A stretch of 64,000 nucleotides of DNA from NCBI RefSeq assembly GCF_000004195.4, contig NC_030683.2, positions 90,935,410-90,999,409 of the forward strand, written 5' to 3'. The stretch is from Xenopus tropicalis (lineage: Eukaryota > Chordata > Amphibia > Anura > Pipidae). Made by a program: the position numbers and the translations under genes. Each line of letters begins with the position of its first letter. The stretch's first letter is position 1. Shown here piece by piece: positions 22,746-33,005 of this stretch. Below the pieces are notes generated by a model. That model ran no database searches. It was given only the letters and a program-made list of their open reading frames with translations, and was not told the DNA's origin.

Positions 22746-23095
22746 CCTAGTTATAGGTTAAGAGTAATGAAGTTTAAGGCAGGTTTGGCCTCCCCAAAAA
22801 GAGAACAAATGCTAAATGTATAATTATAATGTGCTATAAACTCTCCCATGAGAAACCATCTGTTGGTAGCCTCCCAAAACACAAGTTCACCCTCCTCCCC
22901 TGGTAATCTATTCTTCTATAAATTCAGAACAGAAACAAGTAGAACAGAATATATAACCAGATGCTGTCTAAGACTTGCATTATATTTTAAATCCACTTAT
23001 TTTTTTTAACAAACTCTCTGCATATAACCTTTAACCCTAATATAATATGGTTTTGGTAGGGATATTTCACTTTAACTGGAGGGTCATCAGTCATA

Positions 23096-23595
23096 GGGGC
23101 TGATTTACTAACCCACGAATCCGACCCGAATTGGAAAAGTTCCGACTTGAAAACGAACATTTTGCGACTTTTTCGTATGTTTTGCGATTTTTCGGATTCT
23201 GTACGAATTTTTCGTTACCAATACGATTTTTGCGTAAAAACGCGAGTTTTTCGTATCCATTACGAAAGTTGCGTAAAAAGTTGCGCATTTTTCGTAGCGT
23301 TAAAACTTACGCGAAAAGTTGCGCATTTTTCGTAGCGTTAAAACTTAACGCTACGAAAAATGCACAACTTTTCGCGTAAGTTTTAACGCTACGCAAAATG
23401 CACAACTTTTTACGCAACTTTCGTAATGGATAGGAAAACTCGCGTTTTTACGCAAAAATCGTATTGGATCCGAAAAATTCGTAAAGAATCCGAAAAAATC
23501 GCAAAACATACGAAAAAATCGCAAAGTACCGATCATTACGAAAAAAACGCAATCGGACTCCATTCGACCCGTTCGTGGGTAAGTAAATCAGCCCC
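23096..23595. mobile_element. Palindromic foldback MITE, GGGGCTGATTTACTAA ends
   Basis: A near-complete 500-bp palindrome. The left end GGGGCTGATTTACTAACCCA and the right end GGGTAAGTAAATCAGCCCC are reverse complements, and the centre lies near GTTAAAACTTAACGC (23338-23352). It is flanked by ATA on both sides (23093-23095, 23596-23598), consistent with a 3-bp TSD as in PIF/Harbinger. Around the centre a 38-bp unit starting AAAAGTTGCGCATTTTTCGT is tandemly repeated. If transcribed it would fold into a long hairpin. Open frames on both strands (for example 23351-23563) are translations of the repeat. Confidence 0.85.
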
Positions 23596-23598
23596 ATA

Positions 23599-24074
23599 GT
23601 CTATGGTACAGGAGACTCCTATGGACTCACTGCAGTGCTGGTTGTGTCTGCTGGTAGATGTACTGTACCTCTAGCTAGCCTTCATACATTTGCAGTATAT
23701 AGATTACAGTCCTCAGATGTTTTCAATATATATGATGTAGAAAGGTCTTTCTTGAAGTTAATTATTACACAAATAATTGTATTATACTGACGAGCCAATG
23801 CTGTTATTTTCTTGATACTGGCTGGATAACAAGTAGATCTAGATCTTATCCACTTCACACATCCACATCAGACTGTAATAAATGAACTACAAATGAGAAA
23901 TGTGAAATGTAAAGACAAGATCATATTTTGGCCCAGATATGGTTAAGCCTCCTCCTTAGCTTTACTCTGCCAACGATGCAAAAACTAGTGCAATTAGCAC
24001 CTTGTTGTGAGGTGAAGTCAGCCTAAGGAAAGTGTCTTTTGAGATGTAAATTGTTCTTAGCTGTGTTTTTCTTG
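23599..24074. other. Unique sequence, no gene
   Basis: No repeat or gene recognised. Confidence 0.35.
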
Positions 24075-24705
24075 GTGGCAGATCTTTTAGTTAAAGTCAT
24101 ATCTAGGCATAAAACCGCTGTCCCTGTTCAGGCCACATTCCAAGGTGTTGAAATTCTTCATCAGTTTAAATTCCCACTCCTTCCGCTCTTGTTCAGTCTT
24201 GAAGTTACCCATTAAAACTGTGACCTGAAGATCCTTGATGCAGTGGTTGTTGCCACAGAAGTGCTCTGCCACTGGGGCATCTGTGTTGCCATGCTTAATG
24301 TTGAACCTGTGGGAGTTCATCAGTTTGTCCTGTTTCTCCCACATAGAGTCCCGTAGTGGGGCATTTTAAGCATATTATTAGGTACACCACATTGTCTGAT
24401 TTACAGCTGTTGGCAGTGTGGTATTGGTACCCGGTCTACTGCATATACAGTATGTCTGCACAGGTTTCACACCTTTTCTGCAGGCAGGTAAATGTGCCAT
24501 TTTCTGTAGAGCCTTGTAGAGAGCTATGCACAATTATTTCTTTTAAATTTGGGGGCTGCCTATATACCAAGAGTGGAGGTTCTGGAAATACATTTTGCAG
24601 CCTCTTGTCATTAAGGATGCTCCACTGCATCAAGGATCTTCGGGTCACAATTTTAATGGGTAACTTCAAGACTCAGTTTCTGTATGCTTGGGTATTAAAA
24701 AGCTA
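24075..24705 (-). mobile_element. Penelope-like element remnant (linker plus GIY-YIG), with an inverted piece
   Basis: The minus strand from 24669 down reads PPLLVYRQPPNLKEIIVHSS, then a Cys-rich linker (TFTCLQKRCETC), a stop, then VVYLIICLKC and GLYVGET (the YLI...GLYVG core of the GIY-YIG nuclease). After a frameshift at about 24345 it continues with MNSHRFNIKHGNTDAPVAEH and CIKDLQVTVLMGNFKTEQE to 24087. This order, RT C-terminus then linker then GIY-YIG, is diagnostic for Penelope-like elements. At 24625-24675 a piece of the same endonuclease region occurs again in the opposite orientation (plus-strand CIKDLRVTILMGNFKT). The element is broken by the stop and the frameshift. Confidence 0.85.
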
Positions 24706-25121
24706 AATATTAAGGTTAACTGTGCATTACCATCAAATTTTCTTCAGAACTTAATGATAGCTCTCTGTGGTTTGCATTCTGCCCACTGTGCTGCACCCAA
24801 AGGTGCATAGCATTACACTCCTGGAATAAAGAAAAAGAGCTGTTACCTCTCTAAGCCTACAGGGTTGCCTGCATTAGGAATCCCTGTTTTAATAGTGAGG
24901 AGACCTCACACAAGCTGGGGAATGCCATCTGGCCCTCTGCAGGAGAACCCTGAACGTACCATCTGCCTATGGCAACCATGAAGTACTGGGCCATGTTACA
25001 CCTGGCAGCTCTGTGCTCTGTACCTCACACAAATTGTCTGTGCGCAAGGTGCTGTGACCTACTGTGCAAATTGTTGCCCTAGATGGTAAACACATGGGCC
25101 CTGATTGATGCAAATTGTTGC
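24706..25121. other. Unique sequence, no gene
   Basis: No repeat or gene identified. Confidence 0.35.
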
Positions 25122-25275
25122 CTACCCCATAATAAAAGGCATTAAGTTTGCCCAGGAGCAGTAACCCATAGCAACCATTTAGATATTTGCTTTTAAACAG
25201 GGGATCAGGAAATGCTACCTGTGGTTTGGATGCTATGGGTGATGAGAAGTACAGCAAACTTTGCACCTTACATTA
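25122..25275. mobile_element. Small inverted-repeat MITE, AAAGGCA(C)TAAGTTTGCCC ends
   Basis: Left arm AAAAGGCATTAAGTTTGCCC then AGCAGTAACCCATAGCAACC; right arm GATGCTATGGGTGATGAG then AGCAAACTTTGCACCTT. It is the diverged form of the element at 55.13-55.30 kb, where both arms are nearly intact. Confidence 0.7.
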
Positions 25276-25487
25276 CACAACCTACTGTACATAATGTTCT
25301 TGCACTTTGCTGGAAATTAGCCCTTTTTTCATAATTTACGTGCATGCAAATGTAGATTTAGCTTCAAGTGAAACAGGATGGTGCCCTATTTCAATTCCCT
25401 TCTCTTTCATAAGACAGTATTAAATATACTGATAAAACTGCAGTCAGCCCATATATACTTTAGTATTTGCCCCTTGCATGTTAAATG
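25276..25487. other. Unique sequence
   Basis: No feature supported. Confidence 0.3.
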
Positions 25488-25495
25488 GTTGTTAC

Positions 25496-25724
25496 CAGTG
25501 GCATAATTATAGAGGAAGCAGACCCTATGGGAGGCTTGGGGGACAGTGGAGCCTGCTTTCTCAATAGCTGTAGGAAATCGCCCCTCCCCAGTCACTCTCT
25601 TACCTATGCAGCGTGAGGGGTCAGGGAGTGGGGGACACAAGCAGGTGCAGGGAGGGCCAGGTAGGTGTGTGCAGGGTGCCTCCAAATATTTTTTTCGGGG
25701 GGGCTCAGATTGCGGTTGTTACTG
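25496..25724. mobile_element. hAT MITE, CAGTGGCATAATTATAG family
   Basis: Begins CAGTGGCATAATTATAGAGG and ends GCGGTTGTTACTG. Flanks are GTTGTTAC (25488-25495) and GTTTTTAC (25725-25732), an 8-bp TSD with one mismatch. CAG...CTG ends plus an 8-bp TSD indicate hAT. The interior is GC-rich and produces incidental open frames on both strands. It abuts the next hAT-like MITE directly. Confidence 0.8.
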
Positions 25725-25732
25725 GTTTTTAC

Positions 25733-26079
25733 TAGTGATGAGTGAATCTGTCCCGTTTCGCTTCGCCATAAAATTCACAAAACAGCAAGAAAATTTGCGA
25801 AACGGCGAAAAATTTGTGAAACAAATTTGTTGCGAGATTTTTTTGTCGTCCGTGTCTTTTTTGTTGCCCGCGTCTATTTTTTTTTGTCGCCCATGCTTTT
25901 TTTACTCGACCACGCCCAATTGTGCCCATGCCCTTTTTTATGCAGCCGTGCCCAATCTGACGCGCAGAAAAAATTCTGCACTGCGAATTTCTCCAGAAGT
26001 TTCGTAAAACAATTTGCCAATGGCGAAATGCAGAAATTCGCTGCGAATCCATGCCTGGCAAAAAATGTGCTCATCACTA
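25733..26079 (+). mobile_element. hAT-like MITE, TAGTGATGAG family (copy 5, full length)
   Basis: Starts TAGTGATGAGTGAATCTGTC and ends TGCTCATCACTA. Flanks are GTTTTTAC (25725-25732) and GTTTTTAA (26080-26087), an 8-bp TSD with one mismatch. The interior consists of degenerate units of roughly 20 bp (variants of TTTTTTTGTCGCCCATG, GACCACGCCCAATTGTGCCC). The conserved 3' block CCAATGGCGAAATGCAG, then GCTGCGAATCCATGCCTGGC, is present. This is the most complete copy here and the best template for the family. Confidence 0.88.
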
Positions 26080-26289
26080 GTTTTTAAAAGGAATTGCTAT
26101 GATACAAATATAGAAAAAATTACAACAGCAAGAAAAACCTCAAACAAGAAGAAAACAATGTTAATGTTATTATATCTCTTATGTTTCATTTACTAAAGGG
26201 ATGAACTATTAATGCTAAATAATTTTACAAAGTGTTGATTGTTAGAACTTGAAATATATTGAGCATTTCAGATTTAACAAACTGCCTAA

Positions 26290-26790
26290 ATTCTTAATCT
26301 TTATTTGGCATTTTGCAATTTGCATGCCTCTCCTTCCCTCACAGCCCCAACTTTTAACAAATGTGAGCAATACAGTAACTGGCACAAATCTCTATACCTT
26401 CTGAATCTGTTGGGCACAAATATGCTAGAATTCTGGGAAAACATGTTGCTTTTGCAGATTAAAAAACATGACAATTTGTGCCATTTGTGTCAGTCTGCAC
26501 GCCGCTCCATTTAAACATTTAATTATGTACACTTGGTACATTCGCTGATACAAAAGGTATCCAGGGAAAAATAAATGTTTTGCTTTGATGTTTGAAAGCC
26601 CGGAAGCAAATATGTATGAAACGACAGACGTTGCTTTTAGCAGCATAGTCAAAGTGCGGATTTTTGTGAAATTCATCGAACTCTTTTTAGAATGTGACAG
26701 CAGTGGTCACAGCACAGAACTGGTCACTGTGAGACAGAGACAGGGAATGGTCTGTCCCTTCCAGGCACACAGACTTTTCCACAGCTGTCT
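26290..26790. promoter_or_regulatory. Candidate conserved non-coding block
   Basis: A repeat-free block with complex composition. Motif-like words include GCAATTTGCATGCCTCTCC (octamer-like ATTTGCAT), CCATTTAAACATTTAATTATG, GCTTTGATGTTTGAAAGCCC and AACGACAGACGTTGC. Open frames of 69-83 codons overlap on both strands without a domain. Its appearance resembles vertebrate conserved non-coding DNA, but that needs an alignment. Confidence 0.3.
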
Positions 26791-26995
26791 AAGTGCTTAA
26801 TGTTCTATCTTTGCCATTAAGCAGCAGCTTGTAACTACCCTGAAGTGTTGTGCCATAATTATATGTCCAGGCAGCTCTGTCTTGCTAGGCCTCGCTCTCT
26901 AGAGGTTCCACCACACCTTATAAAGCAAACACACAGTTAAAGCAGCACAGTTCCATCTAGCCCACATATTGGTACACAAAAAGCCATACATTGAT

Positions 26996-27296
26996 GGGCA
27001 GATTTACTAAAACTCCATAATTACTCTTTTTGTTTTAAATTCAACTTAACTAGTTTTTCCGAATGTCTAATTTTAACTAAAAAAAAGTTGCAAGGAAAAG
27101 TCACTGCAAGAAAAGTCGAAAAAAAACAACTTTTTTGATATCACTGAGACAATTCCAAAGTGTTTTCGAACAAAACCCAGCAAAATCTTGAAAAAGTTTT
27201 GAGACAAAAGAAAGAACTTCAAGAAAAGGATGAAGTTTAACCTGGTGAATAGTCGAATTCGGATTTTTAGCCATTTAGACGCATAGTAAATCTCTG
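26996..27296. mobile_element. Foldback MITE, GGGCAGATTTACTAA family
   Basis: Starts GATGGGCAGATTTACTAAAA and ends near CATAGTAAATCTCTGAAAAG. The interior is rich in AAAAGTTGCAAGGAAAAGTC-type words, as in the elements at 15.9, 54.8 and 58.1 kb. Ends are eroded and no TSD was resolved. A minus-strand frame (27073-27312, Phe/Leu-rich) is a composition by-product. Confidence 0.6.
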
Positions 27297-28604
27297 AAAA
27301 GTTTAAAAACAAAACACATGATTATTAAATGGGCACCTGAACCTCACTACTTATTCATCTTTTGCATTTGTGACATCATTCTTGTATGTCATGAGGGGAT
27401 GAAACCTTGTAATAAAATAACAGAAACAATCTAATAATATTACTTGACTAGACTATAGTTTTTAAAGGTTTACATTAAGGTGTCTTATTACAAATTATTA
27501 TTATATTATTATAACATATGAGGGCTCATTTATGACCTCAAGCACAGTGGGCACACTTTTCCAGGAAATAAGTTGTGGGTAAGAAATGTGCCAGACTTTA
27601 CACAAAAGTGATACTCTTAAACTGACTATAACTGGAAAAGCCTCTCATATTGTTTGCAATTTTACTAGCTACACTGGGTTCCTTGTAACGTCTTATGCCA
27701 ATTTCTATCCTGTCTTTCTAAACCCTGCATTACAACCACTTTTCATTTTAATGAATATGCTATTCATTGATATATTAATATGGTTATTATTTATTTTTTT
27801 CATACTCTCTAAAGACTTGAGAGCAAAGAGAAGAATACAAAAGCTACAGTTTACATTGTGACTATTTTTCTTCAGTCTGTAGGTATAATATATCTTTATA
27901 ATTCTTTGCTGAGATGCAGGTGATTTGTATCTGAAAGGTTAAAGAGAATCCAATAGAGGGAGAATTTCACATTGGAAAAAAATACCCTTTTGTAAAAGTG
28001 CCCTTAGATAGCAGACAGAGCATGTGGACTCAGTTATGTGTCCAAGTAATTTTACAATATGCATTTTTCATCTTTATATGTCCCTAGTAGCAGAGAAGCT
28101 TCTTCTGTAGGGTCTCAAGGAACAGACAAAGAGAGATAAGAAAATAAAGCAGATGATAATAAAGAAAATATTGTAAAGCTAGAAAATAAAAACAAGTCAA
28201 ATAGTCAGTAAGTAGTTAGTGAAACAGAAGACATAAAGGAAAGTAACAATGATTTGTTTGCTAATGAGGCAAAGGAGAGTGGAAGAGTTCTCAATACTAA
28301 ATTTTTCTAATCCCAGAATCCTCCATTCTTATATATTTCTGCTTATAGGGCCAATGCTAAAAACAATTATTTAAGAAACAAATGCAGCTAATGATGATCG
28401 TTTATTTCCTTCAGACTCTCTGAAGAGAGCGAATAGAAGAATTAAAATTGTAGATAATTGTCCTCAATGTGTAAATATGACATAATTATATAATTTTTTT
28501 GTGAGATACAATGCAGGTAATCTGTAATTGAATGGTTAAAGGCAATGCAACTGAGGGCGTGATTCTTTCAAAATCTTGTTCTCCAAGCTGAAATGTATAG
28601 CAAA
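27297..28604. other. Unique sequence, no gene
   Basis: AT-rich with no recognised repeat. A 91-codon frame at 27586-27861 (plus) has hydrophobic stretches but no domain and lies within chance expectation. Confidence 0.35.
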
Positions 28605-28745
28605 CGTTTAGCCAAAGTGAAACGGAACATCTGTACATTTGTACCCAAGGGTGAATATTTGGAGAAGGAAATATAAATCCGCCAATGGAGAAACAAGGAA
28701 ATTCACCACAAATCCATGCCTGGTGAAAAATTTCGCTCATCATTA
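28605..28745 (+). mobile_element. hAT-like MITE, TAGTGATGAG family (copy 6, partial)
   Basis: The 3' block (CCGCCAATGGAGAAACAAGG, AATTCACCACAAATCCATGC, GTGAAAAATTTCGCTCATCA) is clear. A possible inverted piece of the 5' end (CCAAAGTGAAACGGAACAT at about 28614) lies just upstream, so the copy may be rearranged. Confidence 0.65.
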
Positions 28746-28757
28746 ACCAAGACTTAA

Positions 28758-29260
28758 AGGAGAATGCAAGTCAAAATTTCAAAAGCATACTGCCCAATAG
28801 TCCTCCTATTGTTTAGTAAAAACGCCACACTTTTGGCTCACCTAATCAAATATTTACTCAGTCACACTTACTTCACATTTTCTAGAACAGGCAGCCATCT
28901 CTAAAAAGGTATTCTACCTCCCTTTCCCTCCTTGCTTCATACTGCACATGTGTTTCATTCCCTCCCCTCCCCCTCCCCTCTGCCAGATCCGCTTCTGATT
29001 GGCTGGTGGGCATGTGTAGCTCAGAGCAGCAGACAGGATCAAGTTACACACATGCTCAGAGAATAGGAAGGCTGCCGCTGGCACCTACAGGAAGGGGAGA
29101 GAGATTTCAGTGATGTCACTGTAGGCGTCACACTGCTGTAGGCTGCCAGCACCATATCTCAGAGAAGCAAGCAGGGATCTGGGAATTTAGATATGCAGTA
29201 AGTACTTAAACAGAATGCCTTTAGACTTACTTTTAATTTATATTAACCTTTCATTGTCTT
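28758..29260. mobile_element. TTAA-type (Kolobok-like) MITE, full length
   Basis: Starts TTAAAGGAGAATGCAAGTCA and ends ACCTTTCATTGTCTTTTAA, with TTAA at 28754-28757 and 29261-29264. The ends are an imperfect inverted repeat (AAGGAGAATGCAAG versus AAGACAATGAAAGG). The interior is GC-richer (CTTCTGATTGGCTGGTGGGC; CAGTGATGTCACTGTAGGCG, itself a short palindrome). This arrangement is typical of frog Kolobok-derived MITEs. Confidence 0.75.
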
Positions 29261-29264
29261 TTAA

Positions 29265-30123
29265 TGCCAGAAAATGTACTGATAGCGAGTGATGGATATG
29301 CGAAGATCACTGATTTTGGACTCCCTCTGTCTGTAAGGGGGAGTAAGTAAGTACAACAGCCCTGGGCCCAATCATTTATGGAAAAACTTATATAGACCAT
29401 TAGAAACATTAGTTATTTATTTAGTTTTAAATTTGGGGATGTTTTTGTCGTTCCATACCCCCAAGTGATGTCAGACCGTTAGCCTCATTCAACAGGCCAT
29501 AGCCTCACCGGCTTCTTTTAAGGAGCTTGCAACTCAATGGACAGGCTGTGGTAGGTGGCAGGACAATAATAGCACAACCAGGACTACACTACAAGCTGAA
29601 CCAGTAACTAAAACAAGAGGAAAATAAACAAATATGTACATATACAGTACCTAAATATATTATATATCAGATAAATAATACATATAATATTTCATTTCCA
29701 TCAGACAAATACAATGTTAAAACCAAAACAAAATGCAAAGACGTCCTTTAAAGGAATGCTGTGTGGATATGGGATGCTAATGTCCAATTAACTTTTTTTT
29801 TTTTTTAATTTAAGCTAAAATCTACTGAGGCATAGCTTGGACCAGCTGTGGAACTGTTTATTATATGGACCCTGAAATTGTCAAATGTGATCTCTACACA
29901 AAATCCGTGTACTGGTGGGAATATTGATTTATGAAATGCTTTTCAGGTTGGAAAGTATCTATTAACCAAATGAATAAGGACGTTTGGGCTATAGATGTGA
30001 GCAGAGGTTCATTGGACTTGAAAAGAGGAGCCAATAACAACAAATAATTCATTATTTCAATTAATTTATTACTTTACTTATGTCTAATAGGCAAATTAAA
30101 ACACTTCAAACACTGTTCAACTC
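29265..30123. other. Unique sequence, no gene
   Basis: A phrase at 29268-29325 (GAAAATGTACTGATAGCGAG, then GCGAAGATCACTGATTTTGG) would read like ENVLIASDGYAKITDFGL, resembling a protein-kinase DFG segment, but the frame is very short (see findings). No other feature. Confidence 0.3.
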
Positions 30124-30126
30124 TAA

Positions 30127-30565
30127 GGGGCACATTTATTTACTCATGAACGGGCCGAATGCGTCCGATTGCGTTTTTTTCCGCAATGATCGGTATTTGG
30201 CGATTTTTCGGAAAATTGTCGCGACTTTTTCGTTGCCATTCCGAATGTTGCACAAAATCTGGCGATTTTTTTGTAGCATTAAAACTTGCGCGAAAAGTTG
30301 CGCCTTTTTCGTAGCCATTCCGAAAGTTGCGCAAAAATGTTGCGATTCTTTCGTAGCGTTAAAACTCGCGCAAGTCGTAATGGCTGCGAAAAACTTGCGG
30401 TTTTTCGCGCAAATCGTATTGGTAGCGAAAAAGTCGCGACAATTTCCGAAAAGTCGGAAAGGCGCCGAAAAAATCGCAAAAATACGAAAGAGTCGCAAAA
30501 TGTTCGTTTTCCAATCAGAATTTTTCCAATTCGGATTCAAATTCGTGTCTTAGTAAATCAGCCCC
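30127..30565. mobile_element. Palindromic foldback MITE, GGGGCACATTTA / AAATCAGCCCC ends
   Basis: Begins GGGGCACATTTATTTACTCA and ends TTAGTAAATCAGCCCC. It is flanked by TAA at 30124-30126 and 30566-30568, a 3-bp TSD that fits PIF/Harbinger (TWA). The arms have GCAATGATCGG...GGATTC-type divergence but stay complementary inside (GCGCGAAAAGTTGCGCC, GGTAGCGAAAAAGTCGCGAC). Interior units around TTGCG-AAA-TTTCGTAGC are repeated. The plus frame 30080-30553 (157 codons) and the minus frame 30136-30540 (134 codons) are mirror by-products of the palindrome, not genes. Confidence 0.82.
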
Positions 30566-30568
30566 TAA

Positions 30569-31367
30569 ATCTGAAATACTTTAAAGTAACTGCATTTTTA
30601 CATTCTTTTTTCTGCCTCTATTCATGGGAGCAAAGGAAATAAATGAATGAATCAAAAGAGATGAACCACTGTATTTAACAATCATGAGTGCAGATGCTGT
30701 CAGTATAATAAAAGATGTAAGTTAATAGCATAAAATCAGTACTTTCCCTAGCAAAAATGTAAGTTATTTGTATAATTGTCTTGCTTATGGTACTTTGTAG
30801 ATTTATAGTTTGTATAGTAAGGGGCACAGAAACCCTACCTTATCCAAAAAATTTTAAACAAAAATGTAGTGAAAAAAGTCATTTAAATATAAATGGAAAT
30901 AATTCCCATAGTTTTGTAGCATTTGGCATTCAAGCAACATCAGCAATACATTTTGTATTCTTAAAGAAACTGGATGTTAATGCCCTCTCGAAGAAGAAGA
31001 AAATAAGGCCCCCATTAATTACCCAAAACACTAAACAAGGATGTTTTGATAGATTAAATAGTCTATAAATAGTCATAGAAGTTGAAGACAAGTTTTAATG
31101 TCAAATAGTCAATATTAAATTAGTCATAATAATCCCCAAAACCCTCCCATACCCTCCTCAGTCTAGTGCTATCTGCTGTACATAAATATCTTCTGATCTT
31201 CCACAACCTATTGTCTAAGCTAATGAGCTGTATAATGCGATTGGTTTGTTGGGATTTTTTACAATTGACTACTTTAGTCAACGAGATCGACAATGTGATT
31301 GGCCCACTTTTGGAAACTTTCTATTGGCCACTATGACTTTAAATTGTGTCTTCAGAGTGAAAAACAG
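30569..31367. other. Unique sequence, no gene
   Basis: No recognised repeat. A 95-codon plus frame (30781-31068) has no domain. Confidence 0.35.
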
Positions 31368-31500
31368 CCTATGATTAAGTGCCCCTATGGCATGAAACAT
31401 GTAAGGCTTTTGTCTGTAATTTTATGTATGGATTAAATAAAAGGTAAACTTTTTTATGAATACCACAAGCTGCTTCTCCTGACTTTCTGATGATTTGGGG
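31368..31500 (+). mobile_element. Possible Penelope-like terminal/UTR fragment
   Basis: The run GCATGAAACATGTAAGGC, TGTATGGATTAAATAAAAGG and TTTTTTATGAATACCACAAG, then GCTGCTTCTCCTG, resembles the GAAACG...ATAAA...TTTTTTATGAA-type untranslated ends that I associate with Penelope-like elements in frogs. No coding part is attached. Confidence 0.35.
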
Positions 31501-32697
31501 ATACCAGAGTGCCTGCCTGCTGTGTTTTTTCTTGTTTACTCCTAATAATTATGAGTACCTGGTATAAGTAGTGAGCAATTTTTTTCCCTTTTCCTGTTGA
31601 ACATAAAGCATTTTAGAAAAAGGCAAGCCAGTTGGTCTTCTTCAGTAGAACATTTCCTGACATTAGGCTTCCACGCTCTAGAATAAGAAATGAGGATCCT
31701 GTGATACTTCACCTGTGTGTACTGCAGGAAACTCAGGAATGACCTTATCCTAAATTCCACTGGTCTACCCTGAGCATTTCATCTATGTGCAACATATGTG
31801 TTTTGGAACATACTTTTAAATGATTACACTTGTGCTTTAAAACAAGACATATTGGCAATGTTTAAAATGATAATGTAGCTCATAGGTGTCATCATAAACA
31901 GTCCATTTAATAAAAATAGTTGATGCTCGACTGGTGGAGAACATGTAGTTCATTAAGACCTGACATATTGATTTCCAGGGCACGCCAGCAGTTATTGTTC
32001 ATCCTTAACTAGTATAACAGTCCTTATTTTTTCTCTGAGAGGTTTCAGAAATGATACTCGCATTAGATTTATAAGCCCTTAGAGTGGATTACTCGGTTTT
32101 GAATTCCTCAAGTACAATGTAATGTTTTTATAGAGCTTACTCTTACAGGCTGAATATACTGTTAATAAGAAACTCTTGAAAAATTAATTGTTAGCAAAGA
32201 TAAACATTACAGGCCCCAGTTGTATGTATGAGAAACATTAGCAATTAAAAAATACTAATGTCAAACTCTGGAGGTCACTCTAGAAAGTAAGGAAATACTT
32301 TTTAGCAGTCATGCAGATTGAGGGATCTGTAACACTTATTAAAAGCTTTCACTGTATCACAGTCCAGGAGGTTCATGGAAAGACCTTGTCACCATCAGAG
32401 TCACAGAATGCTTTAGAAACACAGCTGTTTTTTCTGCATTGGCTTAACTGGTGAGTTACAGCAAGGCTACATTAAAAAGGCAACTGTGGCTCACACACAA
32501 CCAGTTAAAATGTGAAAAAATCAATTTATATCATTAAATTAATATTACAAGCCCCCTGCTCTATGTTGGACATGCTATTATAAATGAAGCCATATAAACC
32601 ACAATAGCTTCCTGTCAAGAATTTAGCTTCTTATCATACTTCTCACATTCTATTTCGTGCTGGGCTAGACGTCAGGTCACTTGCTCACAAACATTCT
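31501..32697. other. Unique sequence, no gene
   Basis: No repeat recognised. 31970-32180 and 32230-32540 have mixed composition and could hold conserved non-coding DNA, but nothing specific supports it. Confidence 0.3.
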
Positions 32698-32705
32698 AAG
32701 ACAAG

Positions 32706-32969
32706 CAGGGGCGGGCCAAGCCGACCAGGCGCCCTAGGCAACCCGGTCGGCCACCTCCACCGCCCATCACCCCCTCCCCCGAACGGCGCATGCACGCCAA
32801 AGCACAGGGGGGTGCAATCCGATCGGTCATTGCCTCCACTGCTATGACAAGCGGTGTGGGCAATGACAAAATAGTACTAGGGGTAGGCAGGAGAGGCTCC
32901 TGTCTGGCGCCCCCCAATCGTTGCGCCCTAGGCAGCTGCCTCTTCTGCCTACCCCTAGTTCCGGCCCAG
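32706..32969. mobile_element. hAT MITE, CAGGGGCGGGCC family (copy 2)
   Basis: Starts CAGGGGCGGGCCAAGC and ends CTAGTTCCGGCCCAG. It is flanked by a perfect 8-bp duplication AAGACAAG (32698-32705 and 32970-32977). It shares TGCGCCCTAGGCAGCTGCC and TTCTGCCTACCCCTAGTTCC with the copy at 18.4-18.7 kb, while the 5' interior differs. The final CTG has become CAG. The 176-codon minus frame 33226-32696 runs through this MITE and the next element and is not a gene. Confidence 0.88.
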
Positions 32970-33005
32970 AAGACAAGGATCTGGGGATATATAAGTAAAT
33001 ACATA

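Noticed and set aside
30080..30553. Open frames of 157 (plus) and 134 (minus) codons over the same stretch
   Set aside because: They are mirror translations of a palindromic MITE built from repeated GCGAAAAA/TTTTTCGC words.
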